Origin: Aquiflexum gelatinilyticum | GTDB taxonomy: Bacteria; Bacteroidota; Bacteroidia; Cytophagales; Cyclobacteriaceae | Direction: 5' to 3' | Assembly (NCBI RefSeq): GCF_024741135.1 | Contig: NZ_JANSUY010000005.1 | Coordinates: forward strand, 62,001 to 126,000 | Length of the DNA stretch: 64,000 nucleotides | In this document: positions 8,706 to 16,341 of the stretch, piece by piece | Layout: each line of letters begins with the position of its first letter | How positions within the stretch are numbered: position 1 is the stretch's first letter | Program-made: the position numbers and the translations under genes | The notes under the pieces: generated by a model | Database searches by the model: none | Seen by the model: the letters and a program-made list of their open reading frames with translations, nothing else | What the model was told of the DNA's origin: nothing

Positions 8706-9278
8706 ATGAAATCATTAGAGATTATAGGGTTTAAAAGAGCAAATCTCGAGAGTGGAGAGTTGAAGCAGATCCGTGAAGAAGGTAGTGTACCTTGCGTAGT
8801 TTACGGTCCTGCGATCAAAGAACAAATCCACTTTTATTCTCCTGCCATTCTTTTCAGAGACCTTGTTTACACACCAGATGTGCACATGGTTGACTTGAAC
8901 ATTGAAGGCACCAAAATGAAAGCTGTATTGAAAGATTGCCAGTTTCACCCTGTAAGTGACGTATTGTTGCATGCAGATTTCTTGGCATTCAGTCCTGATA
9001 GACCTATCAAATTTGAAATTCCTGTAGAAATCGTAGGAACTGCTCCAGGTGTTCAAAAAGGTGGTAAGTTGGAATTCAAAACAAGAAAAATCGCTGTAAA
9101 AGGATTGGCAGCAAATCTTCCGGATAAAATCAGAGTTGACGTGTCAAACTTGGATCTTGGGAAATCATTCAGAGTAGGCGAAGTTAAAGCTGAAGGCTTT
9201 GATATCCTGACAAGTCCAAATGTATCGATCATCTCTATTGGTATCCCAAGAGCGTTGAGAGGTAAAAAAGGTGAATAA
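8706..9278 (+). CDS. rplY: 50S ribosomal protein L25/general stress protein Ctc
   Basis: 190 aa. This is the long (TL5/CTC) form, with an N-terminal L25 5S-rRNA-binding domain (about residues 1-95, including VPCVVYGP) and a C-terminal beta domain starting near FEIPVEIVGTAPGVQKGG. It binds 5S rRNA in the large subunit. It is probably co-transcribed with prs, since the gap is 40 bp with no terminator. A very clear terminator follows at 9303-9337. Confidence 0.95.
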   Translation: MKSLEIIGFKRANLESGELKQIREEGSVPCVVYGPAIKEQIHFYSPAILFRDLVYTPDVHMVDLNIEGTKMKAVLKDCQFHPVSDVLLHADFLAFSPDRPIKFEIPVEIVGTAPGVQKGGKLEFKTRKIAVKGLAANLPDKIRVDVSNLDLGKSFRVGEVKAEGFDILTSPNVSIISIGIPRALRGKKGE

Positions 9279-9302
9279 TTTCACTTCTTTAACCAATAAA
9301 TC

Positions 9303-9337
9303 AAATCCTGCTTAGTCCATAAGCAGGATTTTTTATT
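9303..9337 (+). terminator. Terminator after rplY
   Basis: Perfect 12-bp stem (9303-9314 with 9320-9331), loop GTCCA, then six T. Confidence 0.9.
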
Positions 9338-9344
9338 TTTGCTT

Positions 9345-9352
9345 TACATTTG
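9345..9352 (+). promoter_or_regulatory. -7 box of the pth promoter
   Basis: TACATTTG, an exact TAnnTTTG match between the rplY terminator and the pth ATG (13 nt to the start). It implies a short leader. Confidence 0.45.
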
Positions 9353-9364
9353 AAATTTGAATTG

Positions 9365-9925
9365 ATGAAATATTTGATTGTTGGACTTGGAAATATCGGT
9401 CCTGAATATGAACTGACCCGACACAATGTTGGATTTTTGACGGTAGACAGATTAGCAGACAAGCAAGGCGTTACTTGGAAAAGTGACCGGCTTGCATTCA
9501 GCACCAATTTCAAATACAAAAGCAGACAGATTTATTTGATCAAACCTACCACCTACATGAACCTCAGCGGTAGGGCTGTGAATTATTGGATGAAAGAATT
9601 GGGTATTCCCAAAGAGAACATCATGGTCATCGTGGATGATGTCGCATTGCCTTTTGGTAAATTGAGAATGAGGGGAAAAGGATCTTCAGCCGGTCACAAT
9701 GGATTGAAAAACATCGAAGAACTTACAGGTGGTCAAGAATATCCCAGATTGAGATTTGGTATTGGAGATGATTTTCCCAAGGGAAGGCAAATAGAATATG
9801 TTCTCGGCAGATGGACTCAAAAAGAAATCGATGAACTTCCGATTTTTATGGATAAAGCCATAGATATGGTGCTGAGCTTCTGCACGGTCGGAATCAATAT
9901 GACGATGACACAATTTAATGATTAA
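9365..9925 (+). CDS. pth: Peptidyl-tRNA hydrolase
   Basis: 186 aa from [16 protein letters not shown]. An upstream TTG gives five extra residues and overlaps the promoter box. Pth cleaves peptidyl-tRNA released by drop-off. The catalytic His lies in the LTRHNVGF segment. [20 protein letters not shown] and the [12 protein letters not shown] block are all present. Length is normal. It closes the prs-rplY-pth group. Directly behind its stop begins a 7-bp tandem repeat. Confidence 0.95.
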   Translation: MKYLIVGLGNIGPEYELTRHNVGFLTVDRLADKQGVTWKSDRLAFSTNFKYKSRQIYLIKPTTYMNLSGRAVNYWMKELGIPKENIMVIVDDVALPFGKLRMRGKGSSAGHNGLKNIEELTGGQEYPRLRFGIGDDFPKGRQIEYVLGRWTQKEIDELPIFMDKAIDMVLSFCTVGINMTMTQFND

Positions 9926-9930
9926 ATGAA

Positions 9931-9979
9931 GATTTGAGATTTGAGATTTGAGATATGAGATGTGAGACATGAGACACAA
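9931..9979 (+). repeat. 7-bp tandem repeat array
   Basis: Seven consecutive heptamers: GATTTGA three times, then GATATGA, GATGTGA, GACATGA, GACACAA. It starts 5 bp after the pth stop codon. Related 7-bp arrays occur at 10378, 46301, 46458 and 61288. Confidence 0.85.
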
Positions 9980-10045
9980 ACCCCAAATCCTAACCGAATC
10001 CAATATCCATTAATAACCAATATCTATAAATATCCATTTTTACCC

Positions 10046-10144
10046 TATTCACAATTTATTTCAACCTTATTTCTATCATGTTTCTATAGTATTTCAACCT
10101 TATTTCCAGCGTATTTCAACCTTATTTCAATACTATTTGCCTTC
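10046..10144 (+). repeat. 11-bp tandem repeat array
   Basis: About eight units of 11 bp with consensus TATTTCAACCT. The perfect 17-bp string beginning TATTTCAACCT recurs at 10057, 10090 and 10112, spacings of exactly 33 and 22 bp. The rest of 9980-10170 is A/T-rich with no gene. A reading frame across it is only the translated repeat. Confidence 0.8.
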
Positions 10145-10170
10145 AATGAAAAAGTATTATGGAATAATCT

Positions 10171-10201
10171 TTTGAAATCAACTTTTTCGAAACTTAATTT
10201 G
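10171..10201 (+). promoter_or_regulatory. Promoter of the metZ riboswitch transcript
   Basis: TTTG (10171-10174), a 19-bp spacer, then TTAATTTG (10194-10201). This fits the Bacteroidota -33/-7 pattern with one mismatch, and it lies 20 bp before the riboswitch aptamer. Confidence 0.65.
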
Positions 10202-10221
10202 TGAACACTTCAGGCAACTGA

Positions 10222-10325
10222 TTTATAAAGAAGAGGCAAGAGAACAGGCTCGCTGACCCTCTGGCAACCACCCCGACACTTCGGGAAAGGTGCCAATACC
10301 TGCCCGAACTAAAGGGAACTATAAA
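10222..10325 (+). promoter_or_regulatory. SAM riboswitch (S-box, SAM-I clan) controlling metZ
   Basis: The S-box core is readable in order: AAGAAGAGGC, a P2 arm around CTCGCTGACCCTCTGG, GCAACC, a P3 hairpin CCCGA/TCGGG, AAAGGTGCCAAT and the P4 start CCTGCCCG. The ends pair as a P1 helix (TTTATA at 10222 with TATAAA at 10320). S-boxes bind S-adenosylmethionine and switch off methionine genes, and the next gene is metZ, 261 bp downstream. No obvious terminator follows the aptamer, so the expression platform is not identified. Whether this is SAM-I or the SAM-I/IV variant was not settled. Confidence 0.88.
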
Positions 10326-10377
10326 TTAGACATTATGCGATTTTATTTTCATTTATTGGGTGTTTTCAAGTTTGATA

Positions 10378-10433
10378 AGTACGATGTACGAAGTACGATG
10401 TACGAAGTACGAAGTACGAAGAATGATGAAGCG
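10378..10433 (+). repeat. 7-bp tandem repeat in the metZ leader
   Basis: Eight heptamers. The first six alternate AGTACGA and TGTACGA and the last two are degenerate. The array sits between the SAM aptamer and the metZ ATG, so it is presumably transcribed as part of the leader. Confidence 0.85.
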
Positions 10434-10586
10434 CATATTTCTAATTTTTCAACTATCTTAAATAATCTGTTTCCTTGCCATAAATTTATATTGGCACTGA
10501 TTTTTTTATTCTACCAAATTCCAATCACGCATTTCCTTATTTCAATACACTTCTAACCTATTAACCAATAGCTAAATACCATTTCT

Positions 10587-11756
10587 ATGTCCCGTTTTGA
10601 AACAGATGCCATCCGCATCAATGCAAGCAAATCAATCCAAAGAGAGCATTCCTCGCCGATTTACCTGACTTCAAGTTTTACTTTTGATTCAGCGGAGGAA
10701 GCAAGGCAGATGTTTGCAGAAGAAATTGAAGGAAATATTTATTCAAGGTATTCGAATCCCAATTCCTCTGATCTGATCCAAAAAGTATGTGCAGCAGAAG
10801 GAACAGAATCCGGAATTGCGACCTCGTCCGGTATGGCGGCCATGTTTGGAAGTATTGCATCCCTTTTGCAGCAAGGAGACCATATATTGGCTTCTCGCTC
10901 ACTTTTCGGTTCTACTCATCAGTTGCTTACACGCATATTTCCAAAATGGGGAATCACTTCCACTTACGGAGATATTTCGGATTTTCAACATTGGGACAAA
11001 CTCATCCAACCCAACACCAAGATGCTGTTCATCGAGACACCATCCAATCCGGGATTAGAAATCATTGATCTGGAGTGGGCAGGAAAATTTGCGGCTGCGC
11101 ACAACCTGATCTTGGTGGTGGACAATTGCTTTGCCACACCTTACCTGCAGCAACCTGCAAAATGGGGAGCGCACATCGTCACACATTCCGCCACCAAATA
11201 CATTGATGGACAGGGCAGGGTTTTGGGAGGATTGATCTTGGGCAAAAAAGAACTGATCAAAGAAGTGGAATTTTTCACAAGACAAACAGGCCCATCGATC
11301 TCCCCTTTCAATGCCTGGATTTTGTCAAAAAGCATGGAAACATTGGCTGTCAGAATGGACAGGCATTGTGAAAATGCTTTGAAAGTGGCCTCTTATTTTG
11401 AGGGGAATACAGAAATTGACTTTGTCAAATATCCTTTCCTTCCCTCCCATCCACAATATGAACTTGCCAAAAAACAAATGAAACAAGGAGGAGGCATCAT
11501 TACCATGACCTTGAAAGGAGGATTGGCAAGGTCACAAAAATTCATAGATTCCCTTGAGATGGTATCCATCACCCCAAACCTCGGAGACAGCCGCAGCATC
11601 ATCACCCATCCTGCATCTACCACGCATAGCAAACTCTCGGTGGAGGAAAGGGCTAAAGTCGGGATATCGGACGGATTGGTAAGACTTTCAGTCGGTTTGG
11701 AACATTATGAAGATATTATTCAGGATGTAGAAAGGGCATTGGAGAAATCTAAGTAA
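10587..11756 (+). CDS. metZ: O-succinylhomoserine sulfhydrylase (Cys/Met metabolism PLP enzyme)
   Basis: 389 aa, the usual length for gamma-family PLP enzymes. It would convert an O-acylhomoserine plus sulfide to homocysteine, the sulfur step of methionine synthesis. The PLP Lys is Lys204 in HSATKYIDGQGRVLGG. Asp179 (VVDNCFATPYLQQP) contacts the pyridine ring. YSRYSNPN near residue 52 and SSGMAAMFG near 80 complete the cofactor site. The IDGQGR sequence after the Lys is typical of MetZ rather than MetB. The SAM riboswitch upstream independently supports a methionine role. The choice between O-succinyl and O-acetyl substrate is not certain. Confidence 0.9.
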   Translation: MSRFETDAIRINASKSIQREHSSPIYLTSSFTFDSAEEARQMFAEEIEGNIYSRYSNPNSSDLIQKVCAAEGTESGIATSSGMAAMFGSIASLLQQGDHILASRSLFGSTHQLLTRIFPKWGITSTYGDISDFQHWDKLIQPNTKMLFIETPSNPGLEIIDLEWAGKFAAAHNLILVVDNCFATPYLQQPAKWGAHIVTHSATKYIDGQGRVLGGLILGKKELIKEVEFFTRQTGPSISPFNAWILSKSMETLAVRMDRHCENALKVASYFEGNTEIDFVKYPFLPSHPQYELAKKQMKQGGGIITMTLKGGLARSQKFIDSLEMVSITPNLGDSRSIITHPASTTHSKLSVEERAKVGISDGLVRLSVGLEHYEDIIQDVERALEKSK

Positions 11757-11812
11757 TTTTCTTTGTAGCGTTTTGCCACTATTCTCCGTTTAGTCAATCA
11801 AATGCTCAAACT

Positions 11813-13060
11813 ATGAAAAAACTTCTCCTTCCCCTCTTTTCATTTGGTGCACTATTCTTTGCCTGTGTGCCTTCCGAAGAAATAAAACCAGTAGAAGCAA
11901 ATTTGAGAACATTGGCCACATATGAGAAAGAACTGGCCAATTCAAGTACAAAATTCGCGCTGGATCTTTTTGCGCAGTTGAATGACCCTGAAGAAGTCAA
12001 TCAGTTTTATAGTCCTTATAGCATTCATCAGGCGCTGTCGATGACTATGAACGGAAATGAGGGTGAAGTTCTCCAGGAATTTGTAGATCTTCTGAGGTAT
12101 GAAGGAATGAGTTTGGATGATACCAACCGTGGCTCCAAAGAATTGACCGAATTTTTGCTCCAAGTTGATCCGAAAGTTAAATTGGCCATTGCCAATGCCA
12201 TTTGGTACAAGCAGGAGTATCAAGTACAAGTGCCTTTCAAAAATTCCGCTAGGGAATACTATAATGCTGAAATCGCCGGACTTGACATGCTCAATCCCAA
12301 TTCAGTCAACATCATCAACAACTGGATTGCTCAAAAGACAAACGACCTGATAAAGGATATGCTGGATGAAATCCCCTCCGATGCCGTCATGTATTTGGTC
12401 AATGCCATTTATTACAAAGCTGATTGGAAGTATCAATTTGTAGCTTCCAAAACCAAGAAGGAAAATTTTTATCCTATTCCTGGGAATCCTGTTCAGGTAG
12501 ATATGATGGACTTGGATAAACCTTCCGCATTTAGAAGTTATTTTGGAGATGGATACCACTACTTTGAAATACCCTATTCCACAGGCCAATATTCCATGGG
12601 AATTCTGTACAATCCGCAAGGAGATCTTGATCAGGTAAGCCAATATTTGAATTTGAGTAACATTGAATTGTGGAGAAAAAACGCATCAGAGCAAAACTTC
12701 ATTCTTAAAATGCCCAAATTCAAGATGAAGTACAAAATGGCAAACATGAAAAATGACCTCATTCAAATGGGTTTGGTCAGGCCTTTCTATTTCCATCCCG
12801 ATAACTTCACCAAATTGTTTTCTAATCCCACTGATGATCTGAAAATCTCCAGAGTCATTCATGATGCAATGATTGAAGTAGATGAAAAAGGCAGCGAGGC
12901 GGCAGCAGCTACCATTGTGGAAGTCATAGAAAAAACTTCAGCCGGACCTTCCTTACCTTCAGTAGTTACTTTGGACAAACCTTTCATTTTCTTTATTCAG
13001 GAAAAACACAGTGGTGCGATTCTATTTATGGGAAAACTGGGTGATCCTTCAAAACTTTGA
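11813..13060 (+). CDS. Serpin-family protease inhibitor, lipoprotein
   Basis: 415 aa. The N terminus (MKKLLLPLFSFGALFFACVP) is a lipoprotein signal with the lipid-bearing Cys at about residue 18, so the protein is membrane-anchored. Serpin hallmarks follow: NAIWYKQEY, INNWIAQKTNDLIKDML, VMYLVNAIYYKADW and the C-terminal DKPFIFFIQEKHSGAILFMGK. The hinge of the reactive loop, EKGSEAAAAT, is small-residue rich as in inhibitory serpins. Between hinge and DKPF the loop is about five residues longer than in alpha-1-antitrypsin, so the cleaved bond cannot be placed. Counting 17 residues from the hinge Glu gives Lys-Thr. Target protease is unknown; defence against foreign or own proteases is possible. 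Confidence 0.92.
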   Translation: MKKLLLPLFSFGALFFACVPSEEIKPVEANLRTLATYEKELANSSTKFALDLFAQLNDPEEVNQFYSPYSIHQALSMTMNGNEGEVLQEFVDLLRYEGMSLDDTNRGSKELTEFLLQVDPKVKLAIANAIWYKQEYQVQVPFKNSAREYYNAEIAGLDMLNPNSVNIINNWIAQKTNDLIKDMLDEIPSDAVMYLVNAIYYKADWKYQFVASKTKKENFYPIPGNPVQVDMMDLDKPSAFRSYFGDGYHYFEIPYSTGQYSMGILYNPQGDLDQVSQYLNLSNIELWRKNASEQNFILKMPKFKMKYKMANMKNDLIQMGLVRPFYFHPDNFTKLFSNPTDDLKISRVIHDAMIEVDEKGSEAAAATIVEVIEKTSAGPSLPSVVTLDKPFIFFIQEKHSGAILFMGKLGDPSKL

Positions 13061-13082
13061 TATTATGTAAGTTATGACCAAT

Positions 13083-13112
13083 AGGCATAAAAGGCCGACT
13101 TTTATGCCTTTA
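13083..13112 (+). terminator. Probable terminator after the serpin gene
   Basis: Perfect 11-bp stem (AGGCATAAAAG with its complement), loop GCCGA, followed only by a short T stretch. Confidence 0.55.
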
Positions 13113-13202
13113 GTGCTATTTCATTATTTTTTGTCCAAGCCTAAGGCTGGTATTTTATCTGAATCAGAATTAAATTAGATTCTGATTCAAATCCTTCCCA
13201 AA

Positions 13203-13757
13203 ATGATCAAAAACCCAAAGGAAATATTGGAAAAACTGAAATCCGTTATTTCACAAACGGAACTTGTGAGAACTGTCAAATGGGGAATTGATGTCTATAC
13301 CTATCAGGGTCAAAATGTTTTGGGCATCGCGGCATTCAAATCCTATGTCGGGATTTGGTTTTACGATGGGGTTTCTTTGTCAGATCCATTGCAGGTTTTG
13401 GTCAATGCACAGGAGGGTAAAACCAAGTCACAAAGACAATGGAGATTCCATGATATAGAAGAACTCAATCCTGAATTAATCGTCGCCTATATCAATGAAG
13501 CTATTGAAAATGCGAAAAAAGGACCCAAACCTGAAGCCCAAAAATCTAAAGAAATAGAAATCTCCACCATACTCAGTGAAGCATTGTGTTCGAATGAGGA
13601 ACTCAATTTCTGTTTTGAAAAACTCAGCCCCTACAAGCAAAAAGAATACTCGGCTTATATTCTGGAAGCCAAAAGGGAAGCAACACAATTGACGAGACTT
13701 GAAAAAATCAAACCATTGATAATTCAGGGAATCGGCCTTAACGACAAATACAAATAA
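13203..13757 (+). CDS. DUF1801/YdeI-type protein
   Basis: 184 aa, cytoplasmic, with no signal or membrane segment. The N-terminal half (TVKWGIDVYTYQGQNVLGIA, then KSYVGIWFYDG) matches the DUF1801 (YdhG-like) fold. The C-terminal half ending ILEAKREATQLTRLEKI resembles the YdeI helical tail found in the so-called bacteriocin-protection family. Biochemical role is unknown. It lies 4 bp upstream of another DUF1801 gene, so the two are almost surely co-transcribed. Confidence 0.75.
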   Translation: MIKNPKEILEKLKSVISQTELVRTVKWGIDVYTYQGQNVLGIAAFKSYVGIWFYDGVSLSDPLQVLVNAQEGKTKSQRQWRFHDIEELNPELIVAYINEAIENAKKGPKPEAQKSKEIEISTILSEALCSNEELNFCFEKLSPYKQKEYSAYILEAKREATQLTRLEKIKPLIIQGIGLNDKYK

Positions 13758-13761
13758 AACC

Positions 13762-14187
13762 ATGGCAAAGAACAAAACACAGGAAACTGAAGGCTCCGTG
13801 GCGGATTTTATCAATGCGATAGAAGACGAACAAAAAAGAAAAGACAGCTTTGAACTGATCCGGATTTTCAGGGAAGCCTCCGGTTTTGATCCAAAGATGT
13901 GGGGCTCCAGTATTATTGGCTTTGGGTCATACCACTACAAATATGACAGCGGCCGGGAGGATGATGCGCCTTTAACAGGATTTTCACCAAGAAAAGCTGC
14001 TATTTCCCTTTACTTTTCCTGCGATGTAGAAGGTCAACACGGTTCTCTACTTGCCCAATTAGGTAAATTCAAAAACGGTAAATCCTGTGTGTATATCAAC
14101 AAGCTTTCAGATGTGAAGGAAGAAATCATCAAGGCTTTGGCCAAAGAATCCATCCATTTTATCCAGGAAAAATATCCTATTAAGTGA
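13762..14187 (+). CDS. DUF1801-domain protein
   Basis: 141 aa, soluble. The sequence contains SVADFINAIEDEQKRKDSFEL, then MWGSSIIGFGSYHYKYDSGR and SPRKAAISLYFSC, the typical DUF1801 layout of a small alpha/beta domain. LAQLGKFKNGKSCVYINKL near the C terminus is also characteristic. Function is unknown. It starts 4 bp after a second DUF1801-like gene, suggesting a paired unit, possibly heteromeric (inference). Confidence 0.8.
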   Translation: MAKNKTQETEGSVADFINAIEDEQKRKDSFELIRIFREASGFDPKMWGSSIIGFGSYHYKYDSGREDDAPLTGFSPRKAAISLYFSCDVEGQHGSLLAQLGKFKNGKSCVYINKLSDVKEEIIKALAKESIHFIQEKYPIK

Positions 14188-14249
14188 CTTTGGTCATAAA
14201 GTGGTTTATTTAGAGTCTTTATATTTAGAGCAGAAAATCAGGAAATTGT

Positions 14250-14280
14250 TGAGATTCCTTTCGCCCGTTACATATATTTG
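14250..14280 (+). promoter_or_regulatory. Promoter of the metal-efflux operon
   Basis: TTG at about 14250 and TATATTTG at 14273-14280 (exact TAnnTTTG), 21 bp apart. The ATG of the first gene follows only 6 bp after the -7 box, so the mRNA may be leaderless or nearly so. Confidence 0.55.
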
Positions 14281-14286
14281 AGTTAA

Positions 14287-14700
14287 ATGATAAAAAGGTA
14301 CTTCTCCTTATTTTTTCTTGCCCTCTCTACATTGATGATGTTGGGACACAGCATTATTCCTCATCAACATCACGGAAGTCTAGATAAATCTCACCACAAT
14401 CACCATTCAGACAAAGTCGAAATAATAGGATTAAATACAGCAGATCATCATAGCATTTTGGATAATGTCTTTTCATTTGTTCCTCACGGACAAAAAGGAG
14501 TGGAATGTATCTCTTGTCCAAATATGGACGAGACCTTCAACAAACAATATTTTGATTTTAACGCCATAATTCCAGTCCAAATTCAATTTAATTATCGGAT
14601 AACCGACATTCAACAATTCTTTTTTGACTATCCTGATGCTTTACTCATTACAAGGTATTTCCCACCGGTGGGATTGAGGGCACCGCCTTTTTTCTCCTGA
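14287..14700 (+). CDS. Small His-rich exported protein heading the metal-efflux operon
   Basis: 137 aa. An N-terminal hydrophobic segment (FSLFFLALSTLMMLG) predicts export. It is followed by a cluster of histidines (HQHHGS, SHHNHHSD, DHHS) well suited to binding Cu, Zn, Ni or Co. A Cys pair (CISC) lies near residue 77, and the C terminus contains GLRAPP. No named domain is recognised. The position directly before adaptor, pump and channel genes argues for a periplasmic metal sensor, sponge or chaperone for the exporter (inference). The start is set by the ATG after the promoter box. Confidence 0.75.
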   Translation: MIKRYFSLFFLALSTLMMLGHSIIPHQHHGSLDKSHHNHHSDKVEIIGLNTADHHSILDNVFSFVPHGQKGVECISCPNMDETFNKQYFDFNAIIPVQIQFNYRITDIQQFFFDYPDALLITRYFPPVGLRAPPFFS

Positions 14701-14777
14701 TTTTTCTCTGACATCAAATCCACTCAGATTTGATGAATTACCCTTATTTCCTAATTCAAAACTTTAATTGCAATTCC

Positions 14778-16274
14778 ATGAAAAAGGTTTTTACCCTTTT
14801 GGCTTGGTTACTGATTATAGCTTTCAGCTGTAATCAACCACATGACCACAGCCACGATGAAGAGGAGGCTATCCCTCCTGTAGCGTTTACTTCTTATTCA
14901 GATAAAACTGAACTTTTTGTTGATTTTCCTTATCTGATTGCAGGCAAGCCAACAACATTGATGGTTCACCTTACCCGACTTGGAGAGAAATTCCAACCCA
15001 TCCAAAATGGAAAAATTACGGTAAACCTCAATATTGAAGGAAAAACAAATTCAATCAAAACTGAAAGTCAATCGAATCCCGGAATCTATGAGGTGGAGAT
15101 AATCCCTGAAATCGCTGGTACTGGAAAACTTATTTTTGATATCCAAAGCGCTGAAGTTTCAGAGAAATTTGTTTTTGAAGATATTGAAGTATTCAGTGAC
15201 TTGGTAGCTGTAGTCAGAAACCAGAAAGAAGCAACAGCCGCAAATGAAATCTCTTATTTGAAGCCTCAGGCCTGGAATATTGATTTTGCAAATGAACCAG
15301 TCCGCAAGACCAACTTCAGGGAAATCCTCAAATCGAGCGGTCAAGTCCTTGCCGCACCCGGTGATGAAACTGTAATCACAGCCAATTCAAGCGGAGCTAT
15401 ACTTTTTGCCAGCAATAAAACCATCATCGGCTCAACCCTGAATGTTGGAGATCACTTATTCACCATTTCGGGAGGAAACCTGGCGCAGCAAAACCCAGAA
15501 GTTTATTATAAAGAAACCAAAGCCAAATACGAATTAGCAAAAGTTGAATTTGAAAGGGCCGAGATATTGGTCAAAGACAAGATTATTTCGCAAAAAGATT
15601 ACCTTCAATCCAAGCTTGAATTTGAAAACATGCAGGCTAGCTTTCAAGCTGTATCCAAAAATTATTCAGCCTCCGGCCAAAAGGTAACTTCGAATTCAAC
15701 AGGTTTTCTTAAAAACCTATTGGTGTCCGAAGGGCAATATGTCGAACCAGGTACTCCATTGGCAATCATCAGCAAAAACAAGAAAGCGCTGCTACAGGCT
15801 AATGTTTCCCAAAAATACTTCCAAAAGTTAGCCTTAATTAGTGCAGCAAATTTCAAAATTGTAAGCGATGAGTCGGTTTTCAATACAGAGGAAATGAACG
15901 GAAAAGTCATCTCCTACGGAAAAAGCACCTCTGAAAACGCCTCATACATTCCCATCACTTTTGAGATAGACAATATTGGAAACATTATTCCAGGTTCAGT
16001 AGCTGAGGTCTTTCTAAAATCCAACACAATTCCGGATGCTTTGGTTATTCCTATTTCGGCTCTGATGGAAGAGCAGGGCAATTTTTTTGTGTTTGTACAA
16101 ACAGGTGGAGAAACTTTTGAAAAGAGGGAAATAAAATTGGGTGGGAATGACGGGAGGCACGTACAGGTACATTCAGGGCTGAAAGAGGGAGAAAGGGTAG
16201 TCACCAAGGGCGCCTATGCTATCAAGTTAGCAAGTGCATCCGGTGCTATTCCTGAACATGGACACTCACATTAA
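14778..16274 (+). CDS. CusB/CzcB-type periplasmic adaptor of a heavy-metal RND pump
   Basis: 498 aa from MKKVFTLLAWLLIIAFSCNQ, a lipoprotein signal with the Cys near residue 18. An ATG 48 bp upstream lacks a sensible signal. Mature residues begin with a His/Asp/Glu-rich tail (HDHSHDEEE) that could load metal. After an N-terminal beta domain come the barrel-sandwich lipoyl-like parts around VLAAPGDETV, an alpha-hairpin region (AKYELAKVEFERAEILVKD to LEFENMQ) and the membrane-proximal beta barrel (VIPISALMEE, KEGERVVTKGAYAIK). The protein bridges pump and outer-membrane channel. It is followed after 67 bp by the pump gene. Confidence 0.93.
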   Translation: MKKVFTLLAWLLIIAFSCNQPHDHSHDEEEAIPPVAFTSYSDKTELFVDFPYLIAGKPTTLMVHLTRLGEKFQPIQNGKITVNLNIEGKTNSIKTESQSNPGIYEVEIIPEIAGTGKLIFDIQSAEVSEKFVFEDIEVFSDLVAVVRNQKEATAANEISYLKPQAWNIDFANEPVRKTNFREILKSSGQVLAAPGDETVITANSSGAILFASNKTIIGSTLNVGDHLFTISGGNLAQQNPEVYYKETKAKYELAKVEFERAEILVKDKIISQKDYLQSKLEFENMQASFQAVSKNYSASGQKVTSNSTGFLKNLLVSEGQYVEPGTPLAIISKNKKALLQANVSQKYFQKLALISAANFKIVSDESVFNTEEMNGKVISYGKSTSENASYIPITFEIDNIGNIIPGSVAEVFLKSNTIPDALVIPISALMEEQGNFFVFVQTGGETFEKREIKLGGNDGRHVQVHSGLKEGERVVTKGAYAIKLASASGAIPEHGHSH

Positions 16275-16341
16275 CCTTGGAAATCACTGTAGATAATAAA
16301 ATATAATTTGCTGTTTTTCAGTATGATAAAAAAATAAAAGA

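Noticed and set aside
9962-10204. 80-codon frame with repeated FISTLF-like segments
   Set aside because: Translation of the 11-bp repeat. No start signal or homology.
9931-10433. Short repeats as a CRISPR array
   Set aside because: Units of 7 and 11 bp are contiguous without spacers, and no cas gene is present.
10290-10556. 88-codon frame between riboswitch and metZ
   Set aside because: It starts inside the riboswitch aptamer and reads the AGTACGA repeat.
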